Assembly: GCF_003726095.1 (NCBI RefSeq)
Contig: NZ_CP026031.1
Coordinates: 682,001 to 746,000, forward strand
DNA from: Niallia circulans
GTDB lineage: Bacteria; Bacillota; Bacilli; Bacillales; Cytobacillaceae
DNA: 64,000 nucleotides
Direction: 5' to 3'
Positions 13,575 through 22,433 of the stretch are shown here, piece after piece. A program made the translations under genes and the position numbers. Position 1 is the stretch's first letter. Every line of letters begins with the position of its first letter. The notes under the pieces are model-generated. The model was given only the letters and a program-made list of their open reading frames with translations. It ran no database searches and was not told the DNA's origin.

Positions 13575-14447
13575 ATGAAAAGCATGACTGGATTTGGAAG
13601 AGCAACAAAACAATATCACCATTCAACACTTCATATCGAAATAAAGTCGGTCAATCACAGGTTTAGCGATCAGATTATTCGGATGCCAAAGCAATTTCTA
13701 TATTTGGAAGATCAAATAAAGAAAATTATTTCAAACTATATACATAGAGGTAGAATCGAAGTATTTGTAACATTAGAGGATGAAGACAAAAAAGGTCAAG
13801 AAATTATAGTGGATTGGCCATTACTTGATCAATACTATCAATTGCTTCACCAATTAAAAGACAAATATTCTATCAAAGAGCCCATCTCCCTTCGTGATTT
13901 ATTAAATCAAGAAGAGTGTTTTCAAATAGTAGAACGAGAGCTTGATATGGAAGAACTATCAGAAGTGTTGCTTGCTACAATGGAAGAAGCGGTTGTCCAG
14001 TTAAATAGGATGCGCACTATTGAAGGAGAGGAATTATCCAAAGACTTAGAAAGCAACCTTAAGCAGATAGAAAAGCTAGTTGCGAATTTACAGTCATTGG
14101 CTCCAGAAGTGATAGCACAATACCGTGAAAAGCTCAAGGCAAGAATAGAAAGTTATTTAACGGAACCGATTGATGAAGCACGCCTTATTACAGAAGTGGC
14201 GATTTTTGCAGATAAAGCAGATATTAATGAGGAATTGGTTAGATTACATAGTCATATTAGACAGTTTTATCAAATTATGGAAGAAAATAACCCGATTGGA
14301 AGAAAGCTTGATTTCTTACTTCAAGAAATGAACAGAGAGGTTAATACCATTGGCTCCAAAGCTAATTCAGCTGATATTGGAGCAAATGTGGTGGAGATGA
14401 AAAGCTGTTTAGAAAAAATGAAAGAGCAAATTCAAAATATTGAATAA
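13575..14447 (+). CDS. YicC/YloC family endoribonuclease
   Basis: The 290-aa protein has the family start MKSMTGFGRA, EIKSVNHRF, and the C-terminal DUF1732 segment with RKLDFLLQEMNREVNTIGSKANS. YicC proteins are RNA-degrading endoribonucleases; the exact role in Bacillaceae is less certain. Position between yloB and remA matches yloC in B. subtilis. The upstream ribosome binding site is weak (GGATGTG). The ATG is chosen from the conserved N terminus. Confidence 0.93.
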   Translation: MKSMTGFGRATKQYHHSTLHIEIKSVNHRFSDQIIRMPKQFLYLEDQIKKIISNYIHRGRIEVFVTLEDEDKKGQEIIVDWPLLDQYYQLLHQLKDKYSIKEPISLRDLLNQEECFQIVERELDMEELSEVLLATMEEAVVQLNRMRTIEGEELSKDLESNLKQIEKLVANLQSLAPEVIAQYREKLKARIESYLTEPIDEARLITEVAIFADKADINEELVRLHSHIRQFYQIMEENNPIGRKLDFLLQEMNREVNTIGSKANSADIGANVVEMKSCLEKMKEQIQNIE

Positions 14448-14507
14448 TAAGGGTTTAGAATAAATCTTCCTAGTTAAAACTAAAAATAATAAGATTGGAG
14501 AAGACGA

Positions 14508-14771
14508 ATGTCCATAAAATTAATCAATATTGGTTTTGGAAATATAGTTTCTGCAAATAGAATTATCTCTATTGTCAGTCCAGAATCTGCTCCTATTAAA
14601 CGTATTATCCAAGATGCTAGGGATAGAGGATCCTTAATAGATGCAACGTATGGACGAAGAACAAGAGCTGTTATTGTGATGGACAGTGACCACGTTGTTC
14701 TTTCAGCAGTTCAGCCAGAAACAGTTGCACACCGTTTAAACGATCGTGATGAGATCATAGAGGAAGGGTAG
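14508..14771 (+). CDS. remA: Extracellular matrix regulator RemA
   Basis: DNA-binding regulator required for biofilm matrix gene expression in B. subtilis (formerly YlzA). The 87-aa protein is near identical to the family across [35 protein letters not shown] and the basic [26 protein letters not shown] precedes the ATG. It is followed 9 nt later by gmk, with which it is probably co-transcribed. Confidence 0.97.
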   Translation: MSIKLINIGFGNIVSANRIISIVSPESAPIKRIIQDARDRGSLIDATYGRRTRAVIVMDSDHVVLSAVQPETVAHRLNDRDEIIEEG

Positions 14772-15395
<624 letters not shown>

Positions 15396-15398
15396 TCT

Positions 15399-15617
15399 AT
15401 GTTATATCCATCTATTGATAAATTAATGACAAAAATCGATTCCAAATATTCATTAGTATCTGTTGCTGCAAAAAGAGCAAGAAAGCTACAAACAAATGCG
15501 AAACCGCAATTAGCAAAATATGTTTCTCATAAAAATGTCGGGAAAGCATTAGAAGAAATCAACAAAGATCAATTAACTTATCGTGTGAATACACCCAATG
15601 GCGCAAGCGAGGAATAA
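15399..15617 (+). CDS. rpoZ: RNA polymerase omega subunit
   Basis: The 72-aa omega subunit helps beta' folding and assembly. It has the typical [10 protein letters not shown] start, [14 protein letters not shown] (omega/RPB6 core) and [10 protein letters not shown]. The gene starts 3 nt after the gmk stop, preceded by a CTGGAGG site inside gmk. A terminator follows, so remA-gmk-rpoZ form a unit. Confidence 0.96.
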   Translation: MLYPSIDKLMTKIDSKYSLVSVAAKRARKLQTNAKPQLAKYVSHKNVGKALEEINKDQLTYRVNTPNGASEE

Positions 15618-15651
15618 TTAATATTTAATCAATATAGTACGGAATAAAAGG

Positions 15652-15691
15652 CTTAAGTAAAAGGAATGATTCCATTTACTAAGTCTTTTTT
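15652..15691 (+). terminator. Terminator after rpoZ
   Basis: A long stem (CTTAAGTAAAAGGAAT / ATTCCATTTACTAAG with one bulge) closes on a very short loop and is followed by TCTTTTTT. Confidence 0.85.
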
Positions 15692-16020
15692 CATGGACAT
15701 AATGATTATTTAATTATATGCTAACAATAATAAAAGAAATGCAAATCTTACATATGGCTGAAGTTTAAGCATATTGATTCTAACAAAGTTGGGGGAATTT
15801 CTGTTCAGGATTGCTCACATTTTTTATGAGCAACTTGCTTCTTTAATTCAATAGCCTTATTCATAAACAAACAATATATCTTATTCTTAACGAAAAAAAG
15901 ATTCATATAAGTCTGACAGATACAAATGGTTCAACTAACCGGTAAGAGAGGGTGAGGGACAACTTCTCTGACTGATGATATGATCATAAACTTTAGAATA
16001 AAAAGAAAGGAAGTAGGCAC
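15692..16020 (+). other. Intergenic region upstream of coaBC
   Basis: No gene seen. A 7-bp hairpin (TTGCTCA / TGAGCAA, 15811-15833) is present without a proper T tail. The coaBC ribosome binding site AAAGGAAG lies at the end. No confident promoter could be called by eye. Confidence 0.5.
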
Positions 16021-17238
16021 ATGATGTTGAATGGCAAGAAGATTCTTCTGTGTGTAACAGGGGGAATTGCGGTATATAAGGTATGTGCTTTAACTAGTAA
16101 ATTAACGCAAAAGGGTGCAGATGTGAAGGTTATCATGTCGGAATCGGCAATGGAATTTGTGAATCCATTAACCTTTAAAGCCCTCTCTAAAAACGAAGTA
16201 TATACAGACACCTTCGATGAAAAAGATCCAAAAGTGATAGCACATATTGATTTGGCTGATTGGGCTGATCTAATTTTAGTGGCCCCAGCAACGGCCAATG
16301 TGATTGGAAAGATTGCAAACGGTATTGCGGATAATATGATCACAACAACTTTGCTTGCAGCAACAAGTGACGTTTGGATTGCGCCAGCGATGAATGTACA
16401 TATGTATGATCATCCTGCTGTTATTAAAAATATTAACACGCTTCATGACTATGGTTACCGTTTTATCAACCCAGGTGAAGGCTATTTAGCATGTGGCTAT
16501 GTTGGAAAAGGAAGATTGGAAGAACCGGAAATGATTGTTCAGCATATGGAGGACTATTTTTCCGATAATAACAAGAACAAAATCCTAACTGGAACAACCG
16601 TCCTCGTGACTGCTGGACCAACGCGTGAAAAAATTGATCCAGTTCGTTTTATTTCTAATCACTCCTCTGGAAAAATGGGATATAGTATTGCTAAAAAAGC
16701 AATTGCGTATGGGGCAGATGTTATTTTAGTATCTGGACCTACGAATCTAGCTCCACCAAAAGGTGCTCAAGTTATTTCAGTGGAAAGTGCGGAAGAGATG
16801 TATAACGCTGTAATGACATCCAGAGAAAAAGCTGACATTATTATTAAAACAGCTGCGGTAAGTGACTATAAACCCACGATTGTTTATGACCACAAAGTGA
16901 AAAAGCAAAGTGGTCCCGAAACAATTGAATTCACGCGGACCCAAGATATTTTATCCGAACTTGGAAAAAGAAAAGAACAGCAGATTCTCATTGGCTTTGC
17001 AGCAGAAACGCAAAATATGGCTGAATATGCAATGGATAAATTAAAACGGAAAAATGCAGATATGATTGTGGCTAATAATGTAAATAGACAAGATTCTGGC
17101 TTTGGAACCGATACAAATCTTGTGACGATGTACAAGAGAGATGGAACTTCTATCGAATTACCGCTTCTTTCTAAGGATGAAGTAGCGGAAAAAATCTTGG
17201 AACAAGCTATGTTGATGAAGGAAGCTGTTCAAAAATGA
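16021..17238 (+). CDS. coaBC: Bifunctional phosphopantothenoylcysteine decarboxylase / phosphopantothenate-cysteine ligase
   Basis: Two consecutive steps of coenzyme A synthesis. The N-terminal flavin-dependent CoaC domain (about 1-185) has TGGIAVYK, HIDLADWADLILVAPATAN, APAMNVHMYDHP and YLACGYVGKGRL with the catalytic Cys. The CoaB ligase domain (about 190-400) has VTAGPTREKIDPVRFISNHSSGKMG and AAVSDYKP followed by the VKK lysine region. The 405-aa length is normal. The stop overlaps priA as ATGA. Confidence 0.97.
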   Translation: MMLNGKKILLCVTGGIAVYKVCALTSKLTQKGADVKVIMSESAMEFVNPLTFKALSKNEVYTDTFDEKDPKVIAHIDLADWADLILVAPATANVIGKIANGIADNMITTTLLAATSDVWIAPAMNVHMYDHPAVIKNINTLHDYGYRFINPGEGYLACGYVGKGRLEEPEMIVQHMEDYFSDNNKNKILTGTTVLVTAGPTREKIDPVRFISNHSSGKMGYSIAKKAIAYGADVILVSGPTNLAPPKGAQVISVESAEEMYNAVMTSREKADIIIKTAAVSDYKPTIVYDHKVKKQSGPETIEFTRTQDILSELGKRKEQQILIGFAAETQNMAEYAMDKLKRKNADMIVANNVNRQDSGFGTDTNLVTMYKRDGTSIELPLLSKDEVAEKILEQAMLMKEAVQK

Positions 17239-19646
17239 CGGTAGCCAAAGTAATTGTCGATGTACCGGCAAAACAAACGGACAGACCCTTTGATTATCTA
17301 ATTCCAGAAGAATTGGAAGATGTTATTCAACCAGGAATGCGCGTAATTGTTCCATTTGGTCCTAGAAAGGTGCAAGGTTTTGTGGAAAGCATAGAAGAAA
17401 CCTCAAGCTTTAAATCATTAAAAAAAATCATAGAACCGATGGACTTAGTGCCCGTTTTAAATAAAGAACTTTTATCTCTTGCTGACTGGTTGTCCCATTC
17501 TACGCTCTGTTATAAGATTTCTGCTTTTCAAGCGATGTTACCACCGGCTTTAAAAGCTAAATATGAGCGTAAAGTAAAGAAGGTATCTGGGGAAGAAGAG
17601 AAGATGGCTGAAGGGGTAGCCGCTCTTTTTACGAAAACGGGAGAAGTGGTTTGGGAGGAAGCGTTAAAGAATGTATCTCTTTCTTCCTTACAAAAGGAAG
17701 TGAAGAAAGGAACAATCGAGGTTTCCTATGAGGTACAATCAAGAGGCAAGAAGAAGAAGGTAAAACATATTTATCCTCTTCTAAATAGGGAAGAATTACT
17801 TCATTATGAAGACTCGCTGAATAAAAACGCTAAAAAACAAAAAGAATTATTGGTTTATTTTAGTGAGCATCCAGACCCAATCGAACAAAAGCAACTACTT
17901 ACGAAATTGAGTATTTCAACAGCTGTAATAAAAGGCTTAGTCGAAAAAGGGCTTCTTGCAGAAATGGAAAAAGAAGTATACCGCGATCCTTATCAAGAGC
18001 GGGAGTTTGAAAGAACATTTGCCTTGCCTTTAACCGATGATCAGGCGAAAGTGGTGGCGCCGATTCATCAAGCGGTAGAACAAAATCAGCATGAAGTTTT
18101 TCTGTTGTATGGTGTAACCGGTAGTGGGAAAACAGAGGTATATTTACAATCCATTGATAAAGTGCTGGCAAAGGGAGAAGAAGCAATTGTGCTTGTTCCG
18201 GAAATAGCGCTGACACCACAGATGGTCAATCGCTTTAAAGGCCGCTTTGGCGATCAGGTTGCCGTTCTCCATAGTGGGTTATCGGTGGGAGAAAAATATG
18301 ATGAGTGGCGGAAAATCCAAAGAAATGAAGTAAAGGTGGTAGTTGGAGCTAGATCTGCTATCTTTGCGCCATTTACAAATCTCGGGCTTATCATTATTGA
18401 TGAAGAGCATGAAATGACATATAAGCAAGAGGAGAATCCTCGCTATCATGCTAAAGATGTCGCGATCGAGAGAGGGAAAAAGCATGGCTGTCCGATTATT
18501 TTGGGTAGTGCCACGCCATCTTTAGAAAGCTTTGCAAGAGCTCAAAAAGGTGTATATTCTTTACTGTCCCTTCCAAATCGTATGAATAACCAAGAACTCC
18601 CAAAAGTGGAAATTATTGATATGCGAGAAGAATTGAGAAGTGGTAATCGTTCCATGTTTTCCGAAGTGTTGCTGGAAAAACTAAAAGATCGTCTAGAAAA
18701 GAAAGAGCAAACAGTATTGTTTTTAAATAAACGGGGACATTCCTCCTTTGTCATGTGCCGTGATTGCGGTTATGTGGTGAAATGTCCAAATTGTGATATT
18801 AGCTTGACCTATCACCGTTTTCAAAATCAGATGAAGTGCCACTATTGTGGATATGAAACGTATACGCCTACCACTTGTCCAGAATGCAGCAGCGAGCATA
18901 TTCGATATTTTGGCACAGGGACGCAAAAGGTAGAAGAAGAGCTGACGAAAATTTTGCCTGAAGCAAGGGTTATTCGCATGGATGTCGATACAACAAGTCG
19001 AAAGGGAGCCCATGAAAAGCTGCTGCAAAAATTTCAAGAGGGAGAAGCAGATATTCTATTAGGCACCCAAATGATTGCCAAAGGACTAGATTTCCCAAGA
19101 ATTACGCTAGTTGGTGTACTGTCAGCTGATACAATGCTTCATTTGCCAGATTTCCGCTCATCGGAGAAGACCTTTCAATTACTGACACAAGTAAGCGGAA
19201 GAGCAGGCAGACATGAATTGCAAGGCGAAGTAATTTTCCAAACCTATACGCCAGAGCATTATAGTATTGAGCTTGCGAGCGAACAGGATTATGACCGTTT
19301 TTATGAAACAGAGATGATGATTCGCAGACAACATGCTTATCCTCCCTACTATTTTCTTACGATGATTACGATTAGTCATGAAGAGCTAATGAAAGTAGTC
19401 GGGGTTGCGGAAAAAATCACGCAGATCGTCCGAAATAGATTATCACCGCAAACGGTTATTTTAGGACCAGTCGCTTCACCAATTGCTAGAATAAAAAATA
19501 AATATCGCTATCAATGCCTAATAAAGTATAAACAAGAACCAAACTTAGAAGAAGTTTTAAAATCAATATTAGATCATTACCAAACAGAAATAAGCACAAA
19601 CGGCCTACAGATTTCGATTGATGTTAATCCGTTTATTTTGATGTAA
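17235..19646 (+). CDS. priA: Primosomal protein N', replication restart helicase
   Basis: 3'-5' helicase that reloads the replisome at collapsed forks. The 803 aa show the 3'BD N-terminal domain (VIVDVPAKQTDRPFDYLIP), Walker A GVTGSGKTE, the DEEH box (LIIIDEEHEMTYKQEENPRYHARD-like), the eight-cysteine zinc region (CRDCGYVVKCPNCD ... CHYCG ... CPEC) and the helicase motif VSGRAGR. It is translationally coupled to coaBC by ATGA. Confidence 0.97.
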   Translation: MTVAKVIVDVPAKQTDRPFDYLIPEELEDVIQPGMRVIVPFGPRKVQGFVESIEETSSFKSLKKIIEPMDLVPVLNKELLSLADWLSHSTLCYKISAFQAMLPPALKAKYERKVKKVSGEEEKMAEGVAALFTKTGEVVWEEALKNVSLSSLQKEVKKGTIEVSYEVQSRGKKKKVKHIYPLLNREELLHYEDSLNKNAKKQKELLVYFSEHPDPIEQKQLLTKLSISTAVIKGLVEKGLLAEMEKEVYRDPYQEREFERTFALPLTDDQAKVVAPIHQAVEQNQHEVFLLYGVTGSGKTEVYLQSIDKVLAKGEEAIVLVPEIALTPQMVNRFKGRFGDQVAVLHSGLSVGEKYDEWRKIQRNEVKVVVGARSAIFAPFTNLGLIIIDEEHEMTYKQEENPRYHAKDVAIERGKKHGCPIILGSATPSLESFARAQKGVYSLLSLPNRMNNQELPKVEIIDMREELRSGNRSMFSEVLLEKLKDRLEKKEQTVLFLNKRGHSSFVMCRDCGYVVKCPNCDISLTYHRFQNQMKCHYCGYETYTPTTCPECSSEHIRYFGTGTQKVEEELTKILPEARVIRMDVDTTSRKGAHEKLLQKFQEGEADILLGTQMIAKGLDFPRITLVGVLSADTMLHLPDFRSSEKTFQLLTQVSGRAGRHELQGEVIFQTYTPEHYSIELASEQDYDRFYETEMMIRRQHAYPPYYFLTMITISHEELMKVVGVAEKITQIVRNRLSPQTVILGPVASPIARIKNKYRYQCLIKYKQEPNLEEVLKSILDHYQTEISTNGLQISIDVNPFILM

Positions 19647-19703
19647 TGTTCTGTAGAGTAATCGAACTGTTTGATCAGATTGTAACTAGTAAGACCATAG
19701 TAT

Positions 19704-19755
19704 TAAAAAAACATGGGTAGGGTCTCAGTCAATGACCTTACCCATGTTTTTTCTT
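19704..19755. terminator. Bidirectional terminator between priA and the ArsR-type regulator
   Basis: A 15-bp stem AACATGGGTAGGGTC / GACCTTACCCATGTT (one mismatch) is flanked by an A run on the left and a T run on the right, so it can stop transcripts from both convergent genes. Confidence 0.9.
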
Positions 19756-19758
19756 TCG

Positions 19759-20679
19759 TTAATTATTTTCCTTCTCCAAATAATAAATGCCAACCTGAAT
19801 ATTTTGTTTATGGTTCCCGAAATGTTCCCCGAATATAGTTAATCCACCAACTCTTTCAGATTCCTCTTCGACCGCAATTCTCAGAGTGAGGAAAGGAGAG
19901 CTCTCAAGCTGTAATTCATTAATCGTTACGCTCGAAAAGGGTTCGCCATCAATCCCTGTATCGATTTTATTCACTCTGATCGTTTTTAACAAACCGTACT
20001 GACTAAATTTATCATTCCACCATTTTGGTGTATAGCGACCTCTCACATCAGAAAAATTACCGGGAACAGTGTATGTACCGAGCTTTACATTATTTAAATA
20101 AAATGTTATGTCACTCGGCCAAACATTATTGGAAAGTGGGAATTCAGAAGCAAGCTCCAGACTGATTTCTACCATTTCTGGAATTTCATTTGGTCCTAGT
20201 AAGTTAGGGATTTTATACTCTACAAATCCTTGAGACAACCATAATAGCTGGGCGTCCACTCTTTGGCTGTCCATAAAATATTTTGGATCATCTGCTTTCC
20301 CGATTATTTCTTTTTCTGTTGCGATCCCACAAGTAGGCTTTACAGAAAAATCTGTATAATGGCCAATTTTTAAATCAGTTTCGTGTAGTTGATATTCTTT
20401 AAATATTTTTCGTGGAAAATGAATTTCAATATTGTCTATCGCTAAATAAACAATTTTTTGGAGTCCTGATTTTCCAGGGATTCGTTCCGATTTAACAATC
20501 CCTGCTTCTTCTAGCTTTTGAATATGACGGGTAACAATGGCGGCGCTTATGCCTAATTGTTTTGCTAAATCAGAAATATTCATGTTGTTTTTTGCGAGAA
20601 TTTCTATAATCTCTATTCTTGTTTCACTAGCAAGGGCTTGATAAATATGAAAATAGTCTTTTGAAATTTGTATTTGCAT
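19759..20679 (-). CDS. ArsR-type winged-helix regulator with large C-terminal domain, probable controller of the sugar operon
   Basis: The 306-aa protein begins with an ArsR-like winged helix (about residues 8-85: YQALASETRIEIIEILAKN, SDLAKQLGISAAIVTRHIQKLEEAGIV). Classical ArsR repressors are about 100 aa; here about 210 further residues follow, predicted by eye to be beta-rich (WPSDITFYLNNVKLGTYTVPG, SSVTINELQLESSPFLTLRIAVEEE). No typical CXC metal motif is seen. Inference: the C-terminal domain senses a sugar or sugar derivative. It is divergent from the ABC transporter/GH2 operon, and paired palindromes lie between them, one over its own ribosome binding site. Activator or repressor role cannot be told. 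Confidence 0.85.
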   Translation of the reverse strand: MQIQISKDYFHIYQALASETRIEIIEILAKNNMNISDLAKQLGISAAIVTRHIQKLEEAGIVKSERIPGKSGLQKIVYLAIDNIEIHFPRKIFKEYQLHETDLKIGHYTDFSVKPTCGIATEKEIIGKADDPKYFMDSQRVDAQLLWLSQGFVEYKIPNLLGPNEIPEMVEISLELASEFPLSNNVWPSDITFYLNNVKLGTYTVPGNFSDVRGRYTPKWWNDKFSQYGLLKTIRVNKIDTGIDGEPFSSVTINELQLESSPFLTLRIAVEEESERVGGLTIFGEHFGNHKQNIQVGIYYLEKENN

Positions 20680-20688
20680 AGCAATCTC

Positions 20689-20708
20689 CTTTAACTTTAT
20701 GGTTAAAA
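20689..20708. promoter_or_regulatory. Candidate operator 1 (regulator gene side)
   Basis: CTTTAAC-TTTATG-GTTAAAA, an inverted repeat matching operator 2 in arm sequence and 6-nt spacing. Read on the minus strand it contains the AAAGGAG ribosome binding site of the ArsR-type gene, so binding here would also affect autoregulation. Function is inferred from duplication and position. Confidence 0.65.
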
Positions 20709-20724
20709 AGTAGCTTGTCTGTTT

Positions 20725-20753
20725 ATTTTATCATTCACAGTGTTTAACTACAA
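20725..20753 (-). promoter_or_regulatory. Possible promoter of the ArsR-type regulator
   Basis: On the minus strand TTGTAG, 17 nt, TAAAAT. The -10 is good and the -35 poor. Operator 1 would sit just downstream of the start point. Confidence 0.4.
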
Positions 20754-20785
20754 TAGAAAACACTAAAAATATTGTTTAAATAAGA

Positions 20786-20814
20786 TTGACAACGCTTTCT
20801 TATGTTGTTAAATT
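20786..20814 (+). promoter_or_regulatory. Promoter of the sugar ABC/GH2 operon, overlapped by a cre-like site
   Basis: TTGACA (20786-20791), 17-nt spacer, TAAATT (20809-20814): a good sigma-A promoter. The stretch TGACAACGCTTTCT (20787-20800) resembles the CcpA catabolite-responsive element consensus TGWAANCGNTNWCA with a few mismatches and overlaps the -35, consistent with glucose repression. The CcpA part is inference. Confidence 0.65.
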
Positions 20815-20842
20815 AATAGTGTAATAAGAAGTTGTGCAATTA

Positions 20843-20862
20843 CTTTAACTTTTTAGTTAAAG
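20843..20862. promoter_or_regulatory. Candidate operator 2 (transporter operon side)
   Basis: CTTTAAC-TTTTTA-GTTAAAG, a perfect 7-bp inverted repeat with 6-nt spacer, about 22-42 nt downstream of the predicted transcription start and about 40 nt before the lipoprotein gene. It matches operator 1 over both arms. Confidence 0.7.
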
Positions 20863-20903
20863 ATTTTTATTAAGTGGTAAGTTAAATAAAAGGAGGAATT
20901 AAT

Positions 20904-22169
20904 GTGGGGGCAAAGAGCAAGCTTTGGAAGTATGTTGGTGTGATTGGACTCTCAATCAGTATTTTAGCAGGCTGTGGCGATTCAGAAGCAAGTAGCAGTG
21001 CCAAGAATGAAATAACGTTTTGGAATCCGTTCACAGGTCCAGATGGAAAAAATATGCAGGCGATGGTAAATGAATATAATAAAACAAATCCCGAGTACAA
21101 AATCAAAAACGTCTCTTTAAAAGAAGGAGATATGTATACGAAAATTCCAACGATTGTAAACTCTAAAAAGAATATTCCAGATTTAACAATTGTCCATGCA
21201 GAACGAATTAAACAGTTTAAAGATAATGATATGCTGACTTCTTATAATGACTTGCTTGCAGATTTTCCGGAAATTAAAGCAGATAACTATGTAGCAGAAG
21301 CTTGGAAGATTGGAGAACTAGATTCAGAGCGTTATAGTATCCCGTTAGATATTCATACTTTCGGTCTTTACTACAACAAAGATTTAGTTGATCAGTATTT
21401 GCCGACAGCATTGGATGACAATATCGTTACATTTGATGAAATTAAACAAGTTGGCGAGAAAGCCCAAAAAGATAAAATCAGAGCACTAGGGGTAACGTGG
21501 CTAAAACCTAATTTCTTGTCCTTGTATGCACAAAATGGTGGTGAGTTAACAGAAGATGGTATTCAACCAACTTTAGTTAACCAAGCAGCAAAAGATACTT
21601 TTAATCTATGGAGAGATTATGTAAAGGCTGGTTATACAACAAAGGATGGAGAAGATCCGACCCAAATGTTCTTAACTGGAAAAGTTGTCTTTCTTCCTGA
21701 AGGAATTTGGATGCAAAACCAAATTAAAGAATCAAAGGTAAATTGGGGTTTAACTAATGCGCCTCAATTATCAGATGATCTATCAAAAGCGGTCAACTGG
21801 TCTTCTTCTCACCAATTTGTCATGTTGAAAGATGACTCACGTACGGAGGAAAAAGAAAAAGCTGTTGTGAAGTTTTTAGACTGGGTTCGTGATAATTCAA
21901 TGGAATGGGCAAAATCGGGACAAAATCCAGCTACGCTTGCGCTTTTAGAAAATGAAGAATATAAAGCAATGCCACAATCCTTCTTCTTGGCAACACCTGA
22001 ACAACAAGCAACATTAAAAATCTTTGACTATAAATACAATGGTTATGTTTCAGAACTATTAGATTCTAAAGCTGGGGATGTTGTATTCTCCAAAACAGAA
22101 ACAGACAAAGCATTAGCAGATATGGAAAAAGAAATATCTGCTAAGGTAGAAAAAGATAATTCGAATTAA
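20904..22169 (+). CDS. Sugar ABC transporter substrate-binding lipoprotein
   Basis: Family 1 solute-binding protein, the extracellular sugar receptor of the transporter encoded next. The GTG start is supported by AGGAGG 7 nt upstream and by the signal peptide that follows (KSKLWKYVGVIGLSISILAGC, lipobox LAGC). Typical features are EITFWNPFTGPDGKNMQAMVNEYNKT near the mature N terminus, a DIHTFGLYYNKDL segment and KVVFLPEGIWM. About 421 residues. Specificity is not readable from sequence; the linked GH2 enzymes suggest a beta-galactoside or beta-glucuronide-type oligosaccharide. Confidence 0.92.
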   Translation: MGAKSKLWKYVGVIGLSISILAGCGDSEASSSAKNEITFWNPFTGPDGKNMQAMVNEYNKTNPEYKIKNVSLKEGDMYTKIPTIVNSKKNIPDLTIVHAERIKQFKDNDMLTSYNDLLADFPEIKADNYVAEAWKIGELDSERYSIPLDIHTFGLYYNKDLVDQYLPTALDDNIVTFDEIKQVGEKAQKDKIRALGVTWLKPNFLSLYAQNGGELTEDGIQPTLVNQAAKDTFNLWRDYVKAGYTTKDGEDPTQMFLTGKVVFLPEGIWMQNQIKESKVNWGLTNAPQLSDDLSKAVNWSSSHQFVMLKDDSRTEEKEKAVVKFLDWVRDNSMEWAKSGQNPATLALLENEEYKAMPQSFFLATPEQQATLKIFDYKYNGYVSELLDSKAGDVVFSKTETDKALADMEKEISAKVEKDNSN

Positions 22170-22314
22170 TGTTTGCCAAAAAGTAAAAACGCTTACTTAT
22201 AGAGTGATTGGAGAAGCCGCTGACTTTAAAAAGGTAGTGTTTACTGTTGTGGAATATTATTATGCGAATTCTTATTGAACTTTATCCTAAACAGCTAATG
22301 GAATAAAAAGCAAG

Positions 22315-22366
22315 CAGCCTAAATATAGAAACAAAAGTGCAGCAGGAAATCGAAGTATTTAGGCTG
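22315..22366 (+). other. Stem-loop downstream of the binding-protein gene
   Basis: Arms CAGCCTAAATA (22315-22325) and TATTTAGGCTG (22356-22366) pair perfectly around a 30-nt loop. No T run follows, so it is unlikely to be a simple terminator. Together with the next hairpin it may stabilise or separate the abundant lipoprotein message. Confidence 0.55.
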
Positions 22367-22378
22367 TATGCTCAAACT

Positions 22379-22402
22379 AGAATAAGATTAAAATCTTATT
22401 CT
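22379..22402 (+). other. Second perfect stem-loop before the permease gene
   Basis: AGAATAAGATT-AA-AATCTTATTCT is an 11-bp perfect palindrome with minimal loop, lying 32 nt upstream of the permease ATG. Candidate RNA processing or stability element that lowers downstream expression relative to the binding protein. Confidence 0.5.
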
Positions 22403-22433
22403 AATAGAAGCGAGAGGAAAGGAAGTAGGGCGT

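Noticed and set aside
13475..13666. 63-codon frame before yicC
   Set aside because: Overlaps the conserved yicC start in another frame and has no family similarity.
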